From positions 1 through 32,960 of the IMG/VR virus record IMGVR_UViG_3300042317_000587: a stretch of DNA of 32,960 nt. One strand, 5' to 3'. This document shows positions 7,129-14,623 of the stretch, in pieces. The translations under genes were made by a program, and so were the position numbers. The stretch's first letter is position 1. Every line of letters starts with the position of its first letter. The DNA is from a virus. The notes under the pieces are model-generated. The model was not told the DNA's origin. It did no database searches and worked only from the letters and a program-made list of their open reading frames with translations.

Positions 7129-9052
7129 CTATTTCGCATACCCCTGCTACACAAGATAATTCTTGAGATCCAGTAGTTCCATCTTCTTTTTCATACATTG
7201 AAAGTATTTCCCATTGAATATCTGATGGAGACTTCTTTACCCAGTCTTCATACTCATCTTTAGAAATTTCTTGATATGGGGCTTGCTTATAAGTATGCTC
7301 ACTTGCTGGTAAGAAAGATACACCACCAATTGAATCAAAGTTATCAAAAACCCAAGCACCTACTCTTAGCCATTCATCTTCGTGGACATTGATCGTAACG
7401 CTAGGGTTATGCTCAGTCCAATAAGTTCTATAAATCTTCCACATCTCTAGATGATCTATGGCTGTTAAATCTTTTGTTATTGTTGCATTCTTTGGAGCCT
7501 TTTGAGGAAAATAAAATACTGTTGTTTCATCAGGCTTCATTACGTCTGGTTCATTTGGAATTCCTGAATCTTTTAAAAATTGTGTTAATGGATCATTGTT
7601 TGACCCACGAACACTTCTAATGTAATACTCTGAATACCACGGATGAATTCCGCTAGACACCCCGACCAGTTGACTTACAGTGCCTGAAGGCTTAACACAA
7701 GTAATTGATACGGAAGGATTAATGTTTAATTTTTTTGCTTCATCATTATTAACCTTAACCGACTCTAATCTCATATCAGTCAACAACTGCTCTAATGCTT
7801 TTCCTGCTGTTGAAGTAATCTTATTACCATAAATTCCAGTTAAAGAAACTCCTAATAATCTTTCTTCTTCACAATTATCTTTCCATGTCTTACGAAGATA
7901 TTTAAAATTAGTTAGTGTTGATTGCCATGTTCCAAGAATTGTAGCAAGTTTAACTTTTTCCATTAAATCTTCTCTTGTATCTTCTGCCGAAATAACTACT
8001 TCTGTTAAATTACAAAATTCATTAGGACGAAGAATAATTTCTCCACATGGATTTGTTCCAGCAATCAAAGAAGCATCTCTTCTTCCAAAAGACTCTACAT
8101 GTCTACGAACTGAGTCTATGTTGTAGATTCCTCTTTCTCCAGATTTTGATTCATATAGATTTCTCCACTCACGTAAAAATTGTGCAGTGTTTGGTTTAGT
8201 ATTATAAACTGCTGAGTTATTTGCTAGTGATCTTTGTGATTGTGTTTCCCACCATGATCCACTTTTTGCTTTAGCCATTTCAAAATCATCAAGATTAGAA
8301 AGACTAATAAGTGCACTACGGCGTACTCCACCAACTACAACAACTTCTCCAACTTTACACATTAAATCGTGTGCTTCAATTGGTTTTAATCTACGACCTG
8401 CTGCGTTTCTAAAAGTATCTGTTGTAAATGTAAATAATGCATTAAGAGGTCCAGGACCAGAAGCACGACCACCAAAAGTTTTTAGTCTTGCTCCTGAAGG
8501 ACGAACCTTTGACATATCCCATTGTGGAATTTGACCTTGTGATAATAATGCAATTAATTCTTTAAATGCTTTTGCCCATCCAAGTTTAGAATCTTCCACA
8601 ACAATAGTTGTTGCTGTTTGATTAAAAGATTCTGCAATTATAGGAAGTTCATCAACATATTTTGATTCTACTGAAAATCCTACACCAGTTCCATTCATTA
8701 AAACATACATTGCTTCATCAAATGCACGAAGACTATCTACTGCAATAAAAGAACAGTTATATGCTGCAATGTGATCACGATCTAACGCTGGACCTGCAGT
8801 CATCAAGGCCCTCATAGAAGGCATAATTTTATGATTTAAAATTGAATCTTTAACTTCATCAAAAATTTTAGCATTTGGGCTATAGCCATAATTTAATACT
8901 AAATGATCTTTCATGAAATTGATATATCTATCTACCGTTTCACTCCAAGTTTCTCTTCTATTTAATTCAGGTATCCATCTAGCGTACCTAGAGATATGAA
9001 TAAAATTCTTATATGGATCTGTTATTGACCCGTTTTGATTAATAAATGACAT
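7112..9052 (-). CDS. nrdJ: Adenosylcobalamin-dependent ribonucleotide reductase (class II)
   Basis: 646 residues. It reduces ribonucleotides to deoxyribonucleotides using a B12-generated thiyl radical, supplying dNTPs for phage replication. Visible active-site residues: Cys100 (AAYNCSF) and Cys347 (NEFCNLTE) as the reducing pair, the radical cysteine Cys336 with Glu338 in 'AGTNPCGEI', and 'VKPSGTVSQLVGVSSGIHPW' in the barrel. The C-terminal CVAGVC (Cys634/Cys639) is the swinging pair rereduced by thioredoxin-like donors. This pattern fits the monomeric ribonucleoside-triphosphate reductase group (Lactobacillus leichmannii type), though it is somewhat shorter. A TAGGAG site lies about 10 bases before the ATG. 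No small subunit or activase is needed; the host must provide cobalamin. Confidence 0.93.
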   Translation of the reverse strand: MSFINQNGSITDPYKNFIHISRYARWIPELNRRETWSETVDRYINFMKDHLVLNYGYSPNAKIFDEVKDSILNHKIMPSMRALMTAGPALDRDHIAAYNCSFIAVDSLRAFDEAMYVLMNGTGVGFSVESKYVDELPIIAESFNQTATTIVVEDSKLGWAKAFKELIALLSQGQIPQWDMSKVRPSGARLKTFGGRASGPGPLNALFTFTTDTFRNAAGRRLKPIEAHDLMCKVGEVVVVGGVRRSALISLSNLDDFEMAKAKSGSWWETQSQRSLANNSAVYNTKPNTAQFLREWRNLYESKSGERGIYNIDSVRRHVESFGRRDASLIAGTNPCGEIILRPNEFCNLTEVVISAEDTREDLMEKVKLATILGTWQSTLTNFKYLRKTWKDNCEEERLLGVSLTGIYGNKITSTAGKALEQLLTDMRLESVKVNNDEAKKLNINPSVSITCVKPSGTVSQLVGVSSGIHPWYSEYYIRSVRGSNNDPLTQFLKDSGIPNEPDVMKPDETTVFYFPQKAPKNATITKDLTAIDHLEMWKIYRTYWTEHNPSVTINVHEDEWLRVGAWVFDNFDSIGGVSFLPASEHTYKQAPYQEISKDEYEDWVKKSPSDIQWEILSMYEKEDGTTGSQELSCVAGVCEIVDITK

Positions 9053-9074
9053 TAAAAATACAACTCCTAGTTTT

Positions 9075-9104
9075 TTGATTTATGAGATAATAGTATTGTA
9101 CACT
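9075..9104 (+). promoter_or_regulatory. Plus-strand promoter of the zinc-ribbon gene
   Basis: TTGATT (9075-9080) and TACACT (9099-9104) are separated by 18 bases in the divergent intergenic region; each matches 4 of 6 consensus bases. An alternative extended -10, TGAGATAAT, lies at 9083-9091. The start codon follows at 9127 with GAAAGGA ahead of it. Confidence 0.4.
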
Positions 9105-9123
9105 ACATTTATGAAAGGATCAA
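9095..9123 (-). promoter_or_regulatory. Minus-strand promoter of the ribonucleotide reductase gene
   Basis: On the minus strand TTGATC (complement of 9118-9123) and TACAAT (complement of 9095-9100) are 17 bases apart. The -10 sits in the word GTGTACAAT, identical to that of the promoter at 11345-11373. It overlaps the plus-strand promoter of the divergent gene, so the two may interfere with each other. Confidence 0.55.
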
Positions 9124-9126
9124 TAT

Positions 9127-9348
9127 ATGATATCAATACAAGAGGTTCATTTTTATAATAATTTAGTAGATGTTAATAAACTTGATAGTTTAATAGTTTG
9201 TCCATTTGTGAAAGATGATATTGTTGTTTCTAGAGTTGATGAAGATGACAAACCATATTTTTATTGCATTAGTTGTAGAACAACATTTAAACTAACAAGT
9301 GACATAGAACACACTATTAATACTATAATTAAAAAATTTCTTAAATAA
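9127..9348 (+). CDS. Small zinc-ribbon-like protein
   Basis: 73 residues. Cys25 (IVCPF) and a CISC knuckle (Cys47, Cys50) are spaced like a treble-clef or zinc-ribbon fold, with only three cysteines visible, so a fourth ligand would have to be Asp or His. The C-terminus is a short amphipathic basic helix ending KKFLK. A good Shine-Dalgarno (GAAAGGA) stands 7 bases before the ATG. It is the first gene of the plus-strand island and is followed by the lysin under its own promoter. It may bind nucleic acid, but no family was recognised. Confidence 0.65.
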   Translation: MISIQEVHFYNNLVDVNKLDSLIVCPFVKDDIVVSRVDEDDKPYFYCISCRTTFKLTSDIEHTINTIIKKFLK

Positions 9349-9350
9349 CC

Positions 9351-9379
9351 TTGCCTTTTTCCAATATTAGGGTTATAAT
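9351..9379 (+). promoter_or_regulatory. Promoter of the lysin gene
   Basis: TTGCCT (9351-9356) and a perfect TATAAT (9374-9379) at the ideal 17-base spacing, directly after the stop of the preceding gene. A strong Shine-Dalgarno (AAGGAGGT) stands before the ATG at 9417. Confidence 0.65.
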
Positions 9380-9416
9380 AGTAGAACAATAAAATACTTC
9401 TTCAAGGAGGTAACTT

Positions 9417-9926
9417 ATGAAGAGTGTAATATTATCGATAGTAGCGTTTATTTTTGTAGGAACTTATTCTAATTATGTAGATAGACATAGACCAATTTAT
9501 ACCGCCGAACCTTTGGTGGCTGTCCAACAAGGACAAGCCACCTTTAGCCCTTTAAAGGGGCTTCTAGAGGCTCGTGAGAGCAATACTGACGTTGCTGCTA
9601 GGTCTAGGGCCAACTTCACTGATCCTAAGTCTCAGAGGGCTATATTGGCCTATCAGCACTATGTAAAAGAAAATGTTCCCAACAAAGAACTATCCTGTTA
9701 TTTTAATATCATTGACAAAGAATCAAAATGGAATCCTCTTGCACAAAACCCTAAATCAACTGCATTTGGCATTGGTCAATTTTTAAATAGCACCTGGGGA
9801 CTAGTTGATAGTAAAAAAACTGAAAACCCATACGCTCAAATTGATGCAATGATCAAATATGTTAATTTAATTTATGGTGATGGATGTAAGGCTTGGGACT
9901 TTAAAAAATATAAAGGCTGGTACTAG
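9417..9926 (+). CDS. Secreted lytic transglycosylase (endolysin candidate)
   Basis: 169 residues. Residues 4-19 form a hydrophobic signal or anchor segment after a basic start (MKS). A linker follows, then a transglycosylase-like domain from about 85: 'IIDKESKWNP' holds the likely catalytic Glu102; 'STAFGIGQFLNSTWG' (114-128) is the GxxQ substrate-binding motif of the SLT family; and 'NPYAQIDAMIKYV' is the following helix. The ending C157-KAW...KGWY resembles actinobacterial secreted transglycosylases, whose ends read like C.AW.F....WY. It cleaves peptidoglycan glycan strands for lysis or for DNA entry. Strong Shine-Dalgarno AAGGAGGT. It converges with the glycosyltransferase, whose stop codon shares the bases CTAG. 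Confidence 0.85.
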   Translation: MKSVILSIVAFIFVGTYSNYVDRHRPIYTAEPLVAVQQGQATFSPLKGLLEARESNTDVAARSRANFTDPKSQRAILAYQHYVKENVPNKELSCYFNIIDKESKWNPLAQNPKSTAFGIGQFLNSTWGLVDSKKTENPYAQIDAMIKYVNLIYGDGCKAWDFKKYKGWY

Positions 9927-11014
9927 AGTTCTCTGATCTCTCTATAAACCTTATCCCATTCAGGACCTCTTGCTTCAATACTATGAAACTCTTTTGCTAA
10001 CTTATAGTTATTCTGTCTTTCAATATTTCTAACCTTTTGACTTTTTAACTCTTCTAGATGACCCAACCACTCATCTTTGGTATTTGCAACCCTGCCAATT
10101 CCATACTCTTCATATAAAAACTTATACTCTTCTATATTTTCTGCAATAAAAGGAATACCAGCAGCAGAATACTCTAAACCTTTTATAAATGATTTTGCAA
10201 GATTGAACTCAACATGTCTCAATGGAACTAATCCGATATCCATTTTTCTAAACATTTCTCCATAAGTTAATATAGGCTTCATGCCTTCGCTAGAAAATCT
10301 TTTAGCAGGAATTTGCATTTGCTCTTGAACCGTTGGGGCATTAATAATATGACCAGAGTGATGAAAACGTAAATCATTTTTTTCAACAAACTCTCCAACA
10401 AAAGGACTCAAAGTTTCTAGATCTCCAGAACGCCAAGGAGTTGCTCCCACCCAACCAACTGTTGGCCAATTACCAGAAGTATCTTTTCTCATTTGAAAGT
10501 TTTTAAAATCTAAAGAATTTCTAACCATGTATATAGGTTTATTTGGATATTGTTTTTTATAAAAATCTCTTAGAAAGGGAGTAGAGGTAATTAAGGCATC
10601 TGCTAATTCCATACCCCTAAAATAATGATCTCTATTATTTTTAGGATTAGTTTTAGGATCAGTTGAAGTGTATGCCATATTTGTTGGCTCCAAGCCAGCA
10701 TGGTGATCGTCTACATCTATTACAATTTTTTGACCACGACTTTGTGCTTCAGGAATATTGTTAACTAAATTTTCTAACATCATAAGTTTTAATACAACTA
10801 TGTCCCAACCATGAATTGCTTTTTTATCTGGAATTAATAATCCAAAACCATGTTCTGGAGAAAATGCTGGAAAGCCCATTCCAACTTCCCAATCTTTTTC
10901 TTTTAATTGTTGCATTGGAAGAAAACATCTATACCAAGCACATCCATTTGGTTGTAAAGGCTTAGTTCCCCATGACCAATCATAGGTTAAGAAACATACT
11001 GTAGGTTTTGACAT
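9923..11014 (-). CDS. GT-B fold glycosyltransferase
   Basis: 363 residues from the ATG at 11014. The longer reading from a GTG at 11059 starts inside a hairpin and is less likely. Start: MSKPTVCFLTYDWSWG, the first beta strand of a GT-B fold, with 'NGCAWYRCFLPMQQLKE' following. The middle has 'KIVIDVDDHHAGLEP' and 'ADALITSTPFLRDFYKK', then 'PTVGWVGATPWRSGDLE' opens the second Rossmann half. 'MDIGLVPLRHVEFNLAKSFI', with 'KGLEYSAAGIPFIAEN' after it, is the sugar-nucleotide binding end seen in GT4-type enzymes. It would transfer a sugar from an NDP-sugar to phage DNA, a virion protein or a host surface polymer. It ends tail-to-tail with the lysin, the two stops overlapping in CTAG. Acceptor unknown. 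Confidence 0.85.
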   Translation of the reverse strand: MSKPTVCFLTYDWSWGTKPLQPNGCAWYRCFLPMQQLKEKDWEVGMGFPAFSPEHGFGLLIPDKKAIHGWDIVVLKLMMLENLVNNIPEAQSRGQKIVIDVDDHHAGLEPTNMAYTSTDPKTNPKNNRDHYFRGMELADALITSTPFLRDFYKKQYPNKPIYMVRNSLDFKNFQMRKDTSGNWPTVGWVGATPWRSGDLETLSPFVGEFVEKNDLRFHHSGHIINAPTVQEQMQIPAKRFSSEGMKPILTYGEMFRKMDIGLVPLRHVEFNLAKSFIKGLEYSAAGIPFIAENIEEYKFLYEEYGIGRVANTKDEWLGHLEELKSQKVRNIERQNNYKLAKEFHSIEARGPEWDKVYREIREL

Positions 11015-11032
11015 ACTAAACTTTCTATTAAG

Positions 11033-11061
11033 GGGTGGATAAGATTGTGTCCTATCCACCC
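11033..11061 (-). other. 9-bp inverted repeat between holin-like gene and glycosyltransferase
   Basis: GGGTGGATA and TATCCACCC form a perfect 9-bp stem around an 11-base loop (11042-11052). It lacks a T-run on either strand, so it is not a canonical intrinsic terminator. It lies in the untranslated stretch between the two genes and covers the alternative GTG start at 11059, so it may be an mRNA-processing or translation-control hairpin, or a protein-binding site. Confidence 0.55.
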
Positions 11062-11076
11062 GATACTGCTAGTTAA

Positions 11077-11310
11077 TTATTTTTTCTTTTTATCTGCTAC
11101 TTGGTTAATTCCAAATTTTGTATCTTTTGGATTAACTGCACGAATAACTACCCATGCTGCTGCTGATAGTGCTGAATTGAGAATTGTTCCCAATGCGTCT
11201 CCAGTTAATGCTGATACATCTGCACCTGAAGCGGTAAATTGTGTAATCAAAGCGATTACAAAAGCATTGAGTGCTGACTCTAATACTTTTTTATTTAGTA
11301 ATGATTCCAT
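11077..11310 (-). CDS. Holin-like small membrane protein
   Basis: 77 residues from the ATG at 11310, chosen because a strong AAGGAGGA site stands before it; an earlier in-frame ATG at 11334 lacks one. The sequence has hydrophobic segments at about 10-26 (LNAFVIALITQFTASG) and 39-57 (GTILNSALSAAAWVVIRAV) and ends with a charged tail of KKKK. Small size, one or two membrane segments, a charged C-terminus and a strong own promoter are holin-like. It lies near the lysin, but on the opposite strand and separated by the glycosyltransferase. The holin call is inference from features. Confidence 0.55.
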   Translation of the reverse strand: MESLLNKKVLESALNAFVIALITQFTASGADVSALTGDALGTILNSALSAAAWVVIRAVNPKDTKFGINQVADKKKK

Positions 11311-11344
11311 TGATTGTCCTCCTTTTAAGAACATCGATTATATT

Positions 11345-11373
11345 ATTGTACACCCTCCGTAGAGTGATGTCAA
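11345..11373 (-). promoter_or_regulatory. Consensus promoter of the holin-like gene
   Basis: On the minus strand a perfect TTGACA (complement of 11368-11373) is followed at exactly 17 bases by TACAAT (complement of 11345-11350), with GTG before it. This is the closest match to housekeeping sigma consensus in the window. The -35 overlaps the 3' end of the dioxygenase operon. Confidence 0.75.
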
Positions 11374-11948
11374 TCCTTGTACCAGAATCCTGGCGACATA
11401 TACTTTAATCCCTTAGTAACAACCATAGACTGGTGGTAGTAAGGATCTACTGATGGAAAGGCTATTAAACTTCCTGCGGTAGGTTTAATTAAAACTTCTT
11501 GTTCTTTAAAATATAATTCTCCACCATCATAATTATCATTAATATATAAGACTACAGATAGCACAGGAGATCTTTCATCATCATATGAATCAATATGAGA
11601 TCCCATTTCTTTTCCAGTTGAATATTTGGCTATTGATATTGGTGTTAAATATCCTAAATCTATATTATGTTCATTTGCATAATCTTTAGAAGAGTTAACT
11701 ATTGCATTACGAACTTTTTTATTTATCGATGTAAGTCTTTCATTAGTTTCATCAATGATAGAAGGATTAATAATTTTTTGATACCCGAAATCGTATGAGT
11801 CATCACTTGCCTTCCACTGTTTCCACCTTGTTATAGATGTAGTATTATTTAATAACTCATCTGTTTCTTCAATATCTTTTATTAAAACATAAGGATTTTC
11901 AATAACATCCTCATAATAATGTATCTTATCAAACTTAGTTATCTTCAT
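11370..11948 (-). CDS. 2-oxoglutarate/Fe(II) dioxygenase, copy 1
   Basis: 192 residues from the ATG at 11948 (TTG at 11960 is an alternative). Prolyl-4-hydroxylase-like double-stranded beta helix: iron ligands in 'GSHIDSYDD' (HxD) and the distal His of 'DPYYHQSMV', and a Lys in 'GLKYMSPGFW' at the 2-oxoglutarate position. 'LYINDNYDGGELYF' is the family's typical strand pair. These enzymes hydroxylate a substrate with O2 and 2-oxoglutarate, giving succinate and CO2. Last gene of the eight-gene operon; its start overlaps the end of copy 2. Substrate unknown. Confidence 0.85.
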   Translation of the reverse strand: MKITKFDKIHYYEDVIENPYVLIKDIEETDELLNNTTSITRWKQWKASDDSYDFGYQKIINPSIIDETNERLTSINKKVRNAIVNSSKDYANEHNIDLGYLTPISIAKYSTGKEMGSHIDSYDDERSPVLSVVLYINDNYDGGELYFKEQEVLIKPTAGSLIAFPSVDPYYHQSMVVTKGLKYMSPGFWYKD

Positions 11949-12483
11949 CTTTAAATCCAAACATAATTGCTGATATCTTACTTCCTGCGGTAATTAGACT
12001 AGGCATATGACTATATGGTTCAACAGATGGGTATATTAAAATACTTCCAGCACTAAGTTTTAATGTTACATTTTGTTTATCAAACACCATTTCTCCTCCA
12101 TAGTAGTTATCATTTAAGGTAATAATAACTGTTACACATGGGGAGTTATGTTCTCCATTAGAATCTGTATGAGGCCCTAAGTGTTTTCCTGGATACGATT
12201 TATGTACAATCATATCTGTAAATTTTTTTATTTTTATGTTATTTTTTATTTCATAATCACTAATACAATTTTCTAACTTATCTTCTATATCTGTTATCTT
12301 AACCTTTTTATATTCAGTAAACTCATAAGGGTTTAGTTCATGTATTTTAATACCATTAATTTCTTTTGTTGGATAAAAAACCCATGGATCTTTTTCATTA
12401 TTTATCCTATCTACAATATCTTGATAATTTTTTATTACATCTTTATAATAATATATTTTTTCATTAATATATAGGTTATACAA
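11935..12483 (-). CDS. 2-oxoglutarate/Fe(II) dioxygenase, copy 2
   Basis: 182 residues beginning with a TTG codon at 12483 (AAGGGA upstream). HxD in 'LGPHTDSNGEH', distal His in 'EPYSHMPSLI', and a Lys in 'AGSKISAIMFGF' at the cosubstrate position. 'LNDNYYGGEMVF' replaces the usual YxGGE. It is closest in layout to copy 1 (same length class and 'SAGSILIYPSVEPY' against 'TAGSLIAFPSVDPY'), so those two are probably a recent duplication. Starts within the last codons of copy 3. Confidence 0.82.
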   Translation of the reverse strand: MYNLYINEKIYYYKDVIKNYQDIVDRINNEKDPWVFYPTKEINGIKIHELNPYEFTEYKKVKITDIEDKLENCISDYEIKNNIKIKKFTDMIVHKSYPGKHLGPHTDSNGEHNSPCVTVIITLNDNYYGGEMVFDKQNVTLKLSAGSILIYPSVEPYSHMPSLITAGSKISAIMFGFKDEDN

Positions 12484-13156
12484 GTTTATTTCCCTTGTCC
12501 CATTCTATTTTTTGAACTGCTTGCTCTTCTCTAACCTTTTCAATTTCCTTTTCCCACTTATCCAAAGTTTCTTCATCATATACTGCATCAGCATAATCCC
12601 AAAATGAAACCATTGTATACCTTGTTCCTTTTGTTATTTCTTTTACTCCATGAATATTTTCGTGACCACCTGGGAACATAATGAAGGAATACACAGGAGG
12701 TTTAAACTCTAACTTATGATCAGGGAAATATAGTTCTCCACCTTCGTAATCATCGTTTAAGTATAATATACCAACATATTTATTTATATGAAAGGCGTTT
12801 GGATTTCCATCATGGTCTGAGTTGTCTGAATGTGGTGCAGCAAATCCTCCAACTTTCCATTTTTGTGCATGAGATGTGTTTGCTCTTAATTCTCTTTCAA
12901 AAAACATCTCACATGATTGTTTAAACTTATCTCTTAAATTATCAAAATGTTTAGGATCTAAACCTAATTCAATAAGCCTTTGATCATGTGGTGCCAAGCC
13001 CATACCAAGAGAATTATAAAAAGCAATATCTCCCCAAATTTGTGCTTGAGACTCAAAATATTTAATCATTGCCTTTGCTTCATCTGCTGTAACAAAGTTA
13101 TCAATTCTTGCAATATCGTTTTTATAGAATTTAAGATCTTCTTTAGTAAAAGTCAT
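12476..13156 (-). CDS. 2-oxoglutarate/Fe(II) dioxygenase, copy 3
   Basis: 226 residues. Helical N-terminal region (residues 1-90, with 'VTADEAKAMIKYFESQAQIW'), then the catalytic beta helix: HxD in 'FAAPHSDNSDHDG', 'LNDDYEGGELYFPDHKLEFK', distal His in 'ENIHGVKEITKG', and the Arg in 'TRYTMVSFWD' for the 2-oxoglutarate carboxylate. It ends with a charged coiled tail. Overlaps both neighbours by a few bases, so translation is coupled. Most similar to copy 5 (YFPDH/YFPQH, HGVKE). Confidence 0.88.
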   Translation of the reverse strand: MTFTKEDLKFYKNDIARIDNFVTADEAKAMIKYFESQAQIWGDIAFYNSLGMGLAPHDQRLIELGLDPKHFDNLRDKFKQSCEMFFERELRANTSHAQKWKVGGFAAPHSDNSDHDGNPNAFHINKYVGILYLNDDYEGGELYFPDHKLEFKPPVYSFIMFPGGHENIHGVKEITKGTRYTMVSFWDYADAVYDEETLDKWEKEIEKVREEQAVQKIEWDKGNKLV

Positions 13157-13919
13157 ACACCCTCATGTCCTTTTCTATTCTTTCTTCTTCCATTTTACAC
13201 CATATTTCTTTTCCATACTTTTCTTGATTTTTAAGCCATTCTTCAGAGCCTGTATGATAGAACTGGTAAAAAGATCTAATTAAATATCTTGGATTTCCAG
13301 ATATCTTTTTAACACCATGTAGATAAGGGTGCTCGTCTGCTAAAAATTCAGGGTGTCCAGATGGAAATACAATTACATCTCCAGCAACTGGTTTATAATC
13401 TATATACTGATCTCCAACTTTAAATGATATTTCTCCACCGTCATAATCGTCATTTAAATACATAGTGCAAGTTAAAGCAAATTTATATCCTGGAACATCT
13501 TTCATCCATGGTACGTAATCTGTATGCCTAGACATACTCATTCCTTTTCCTACTCTACCCTCTTCGCCTTCGTCTGGTATATATTTGGAAAATGAAGGAC
13601 CCATCATTTGCCAATCTCCAGGTAGGTCTAATTTATATTCTTTTAAAAAGTTATCAGTGCTATCAAAAAATGCTTTCTTAACCATTTCAAGATAATTTAT
13701 TTCTTTTTGTAATTTTTCATTTTGTATACCAGAATGTATGGCGTTATTGTCTATTTGATAAACGTAAGTTCCAAAAAAACTCCACGGTTTCCAGTCTTTA
13801 AATAAATATGTTGTATCTGAATCTTCTTCTGCTTTTTTTAATATATCTACTAGATCATCACAGTTATTTAATAAACCTTTATATACATGTATCTTAGGAA
13901 ATAGTTTAATATATTCCAT
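13143..13919 (-). CDS. 2-oxoglutarate/Fe(II) dioxygenase, copy 4
   Basis: 258 residues, the longest of the six. HxD in 'SMSRHTDYVPW', 'LNDDYDGGEISFKVG', the wall strand 'PVAGDVIVFPSGHPEF', distal His in 'YLHGVKKISG', and Arg in 'PRYLIRSFYQF'. The C-terminal 30 residues are charged and helical. Its ATG directly follows the stop of copy 5 (TAAATG). All catalytic positions are kept. Confidence 0.88.
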   Translation of the reverse strand: MEYIKLFPKIHVYKGLLNNCDDLVDILKKAEEDSDTTYLFKDWKPWSFFGTYVYQIDNNAIHSGIQNEKLQKEINYLEMVKKAFFDSTDNFLKEYKLDLPGDWQMMGPSFSKYIPDEGEEGRVGKGMSMSRHTDYVPWMKDVPGYKFALTCTMYLNDDYDGGEISFKVGDQYIDYKPVAGDVIVFPSGHPEFLADEHPYLHGVKKISGNPRYLIRSFYQFYHTGSEEWLKNQEKYGKEIWCKMEEERIEKDMRVYDFY

Positions 13920-14603
13920 TTATTTACCGTGCCCTACTATAGTCCAAAAAAATGGAAGTGTGTATCTAACACCAGCAGTAACTTCTTTTACCCCATGTAT
14001 AAAGTTTTTATCTCCTGGAAAAAAATATGCTGCACCTGCTTTAGGTTTAAACTCAATATCATGTTGTGGAAAGTATAGTTCTCCACCTTCATAATCATCA
14101 TTAAGGTACATTAATCCAGCAATGTCATAATATGGAAAATTATTTGGTTTTCCTGAGTTTTCTCCTTCATGCAATTCTTTATCTGCATGTGGTAGTTGAT
14201 AATTTCCTGGAAACCATCTTACAAAAGCAGGAAATGTTGGTACGGCATTAACGTTTAAATGAGCATCTACCTTTTCTTTAAATCTTGCTAGTAGTTCTAC
14301 AATTTTATCTCTAACTATATTTGCTGAATCTTGTTGTGCAATTTCTTTTTGATTTGCTACACGGTTAGCCCAAAAACTAGCATCATAAATCATAACACCA
14401 TCTTTATCATAAACACTTTCATCTTTGTGCCAATTTTCTAAGTTAACTGCAAAGTTATACAATAACTCTTTATCTTCTTTAGTCATAAAATCTTCTAAAC
14501 TTACAATATTGTCTTTAGATGATCCAAAAGATCCAGACGGGGTTATAGATACCCTATTTTTATCTGTTTCTTCCATTAATTTTTCTAATTCTTTTGGATT
14601 CAT
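13920..14603 (-). CDS. 2-oxoglutarate/Fe(II) dioxygenase, copy 5
   Basis: 227 residues. HxD in 'YQLPHADKELHEG', 'LNDDYEGGELYFPQH', 'AGAAYFFPGDKNFIHGVKE' with the distal His, and Arg in 'VRYTLPFFW'. A TGGTAAAAT element at 14610-14618 lies only some 7 bases upstream of the ATG, so it may have its own leaderless transcript; no Shine-Dalgarno is seen. Downstream of the unknown gene at 14624 with a 20-base gap, the largest in this operon. Confidence 0.88.
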   Translation of the reverse strand: MNPKELEKLMEETDKNRVSITPSGSFGSSKDNIVSLEDFMTKEDKELLYNFAVNLENWHKDESVYDKDGVMIYDASFWANRVANQKEIAQQDSANIVRDKIVELLARFKEKVDAHLNVNAVPTFPAFVRWFPGNYQLPHADKELHEGENSGKPNNFPYYDIAGLMYLNDDYEGGELYFPQHDIEFKPKAGAAYFFPGDKNFIHGVKEVTAGVRYTLPFFWTIVGHGK

Positions 14604-14609
14604 AATTTT

Positions 14610-14618
14610 ATTTTACCA
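14610..14618 (-). promoter_or_regulatory. Extended -10 promoter inside the dioxygenase operon
   Basis: The minus strand reads TGGTAAAAT. Initiation 7 bases downstream falls on or next to the ATG at 14603, implying a leaderless mRNA for copies 5 to 1. No -35 consensus is seen. Confidence 0.4.
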
Positions 14619-14623
14619 TAGGA

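Noticed and set aside
11012-11059. GTG at 11059 as start of the glycosyltransferase
   Set aside because: It lies inside a perfect hairpin and lacks a Shine-Dalgarno, and the first conserved strand begins at the ATG at 11014.
9926-11061. Rho-independent terminator between convergent or tandem genes
   Set aside because: The convergent junction at 9923-9926 has no hairpin, and the 11033-11061 hairpin has no T-run on either strand.
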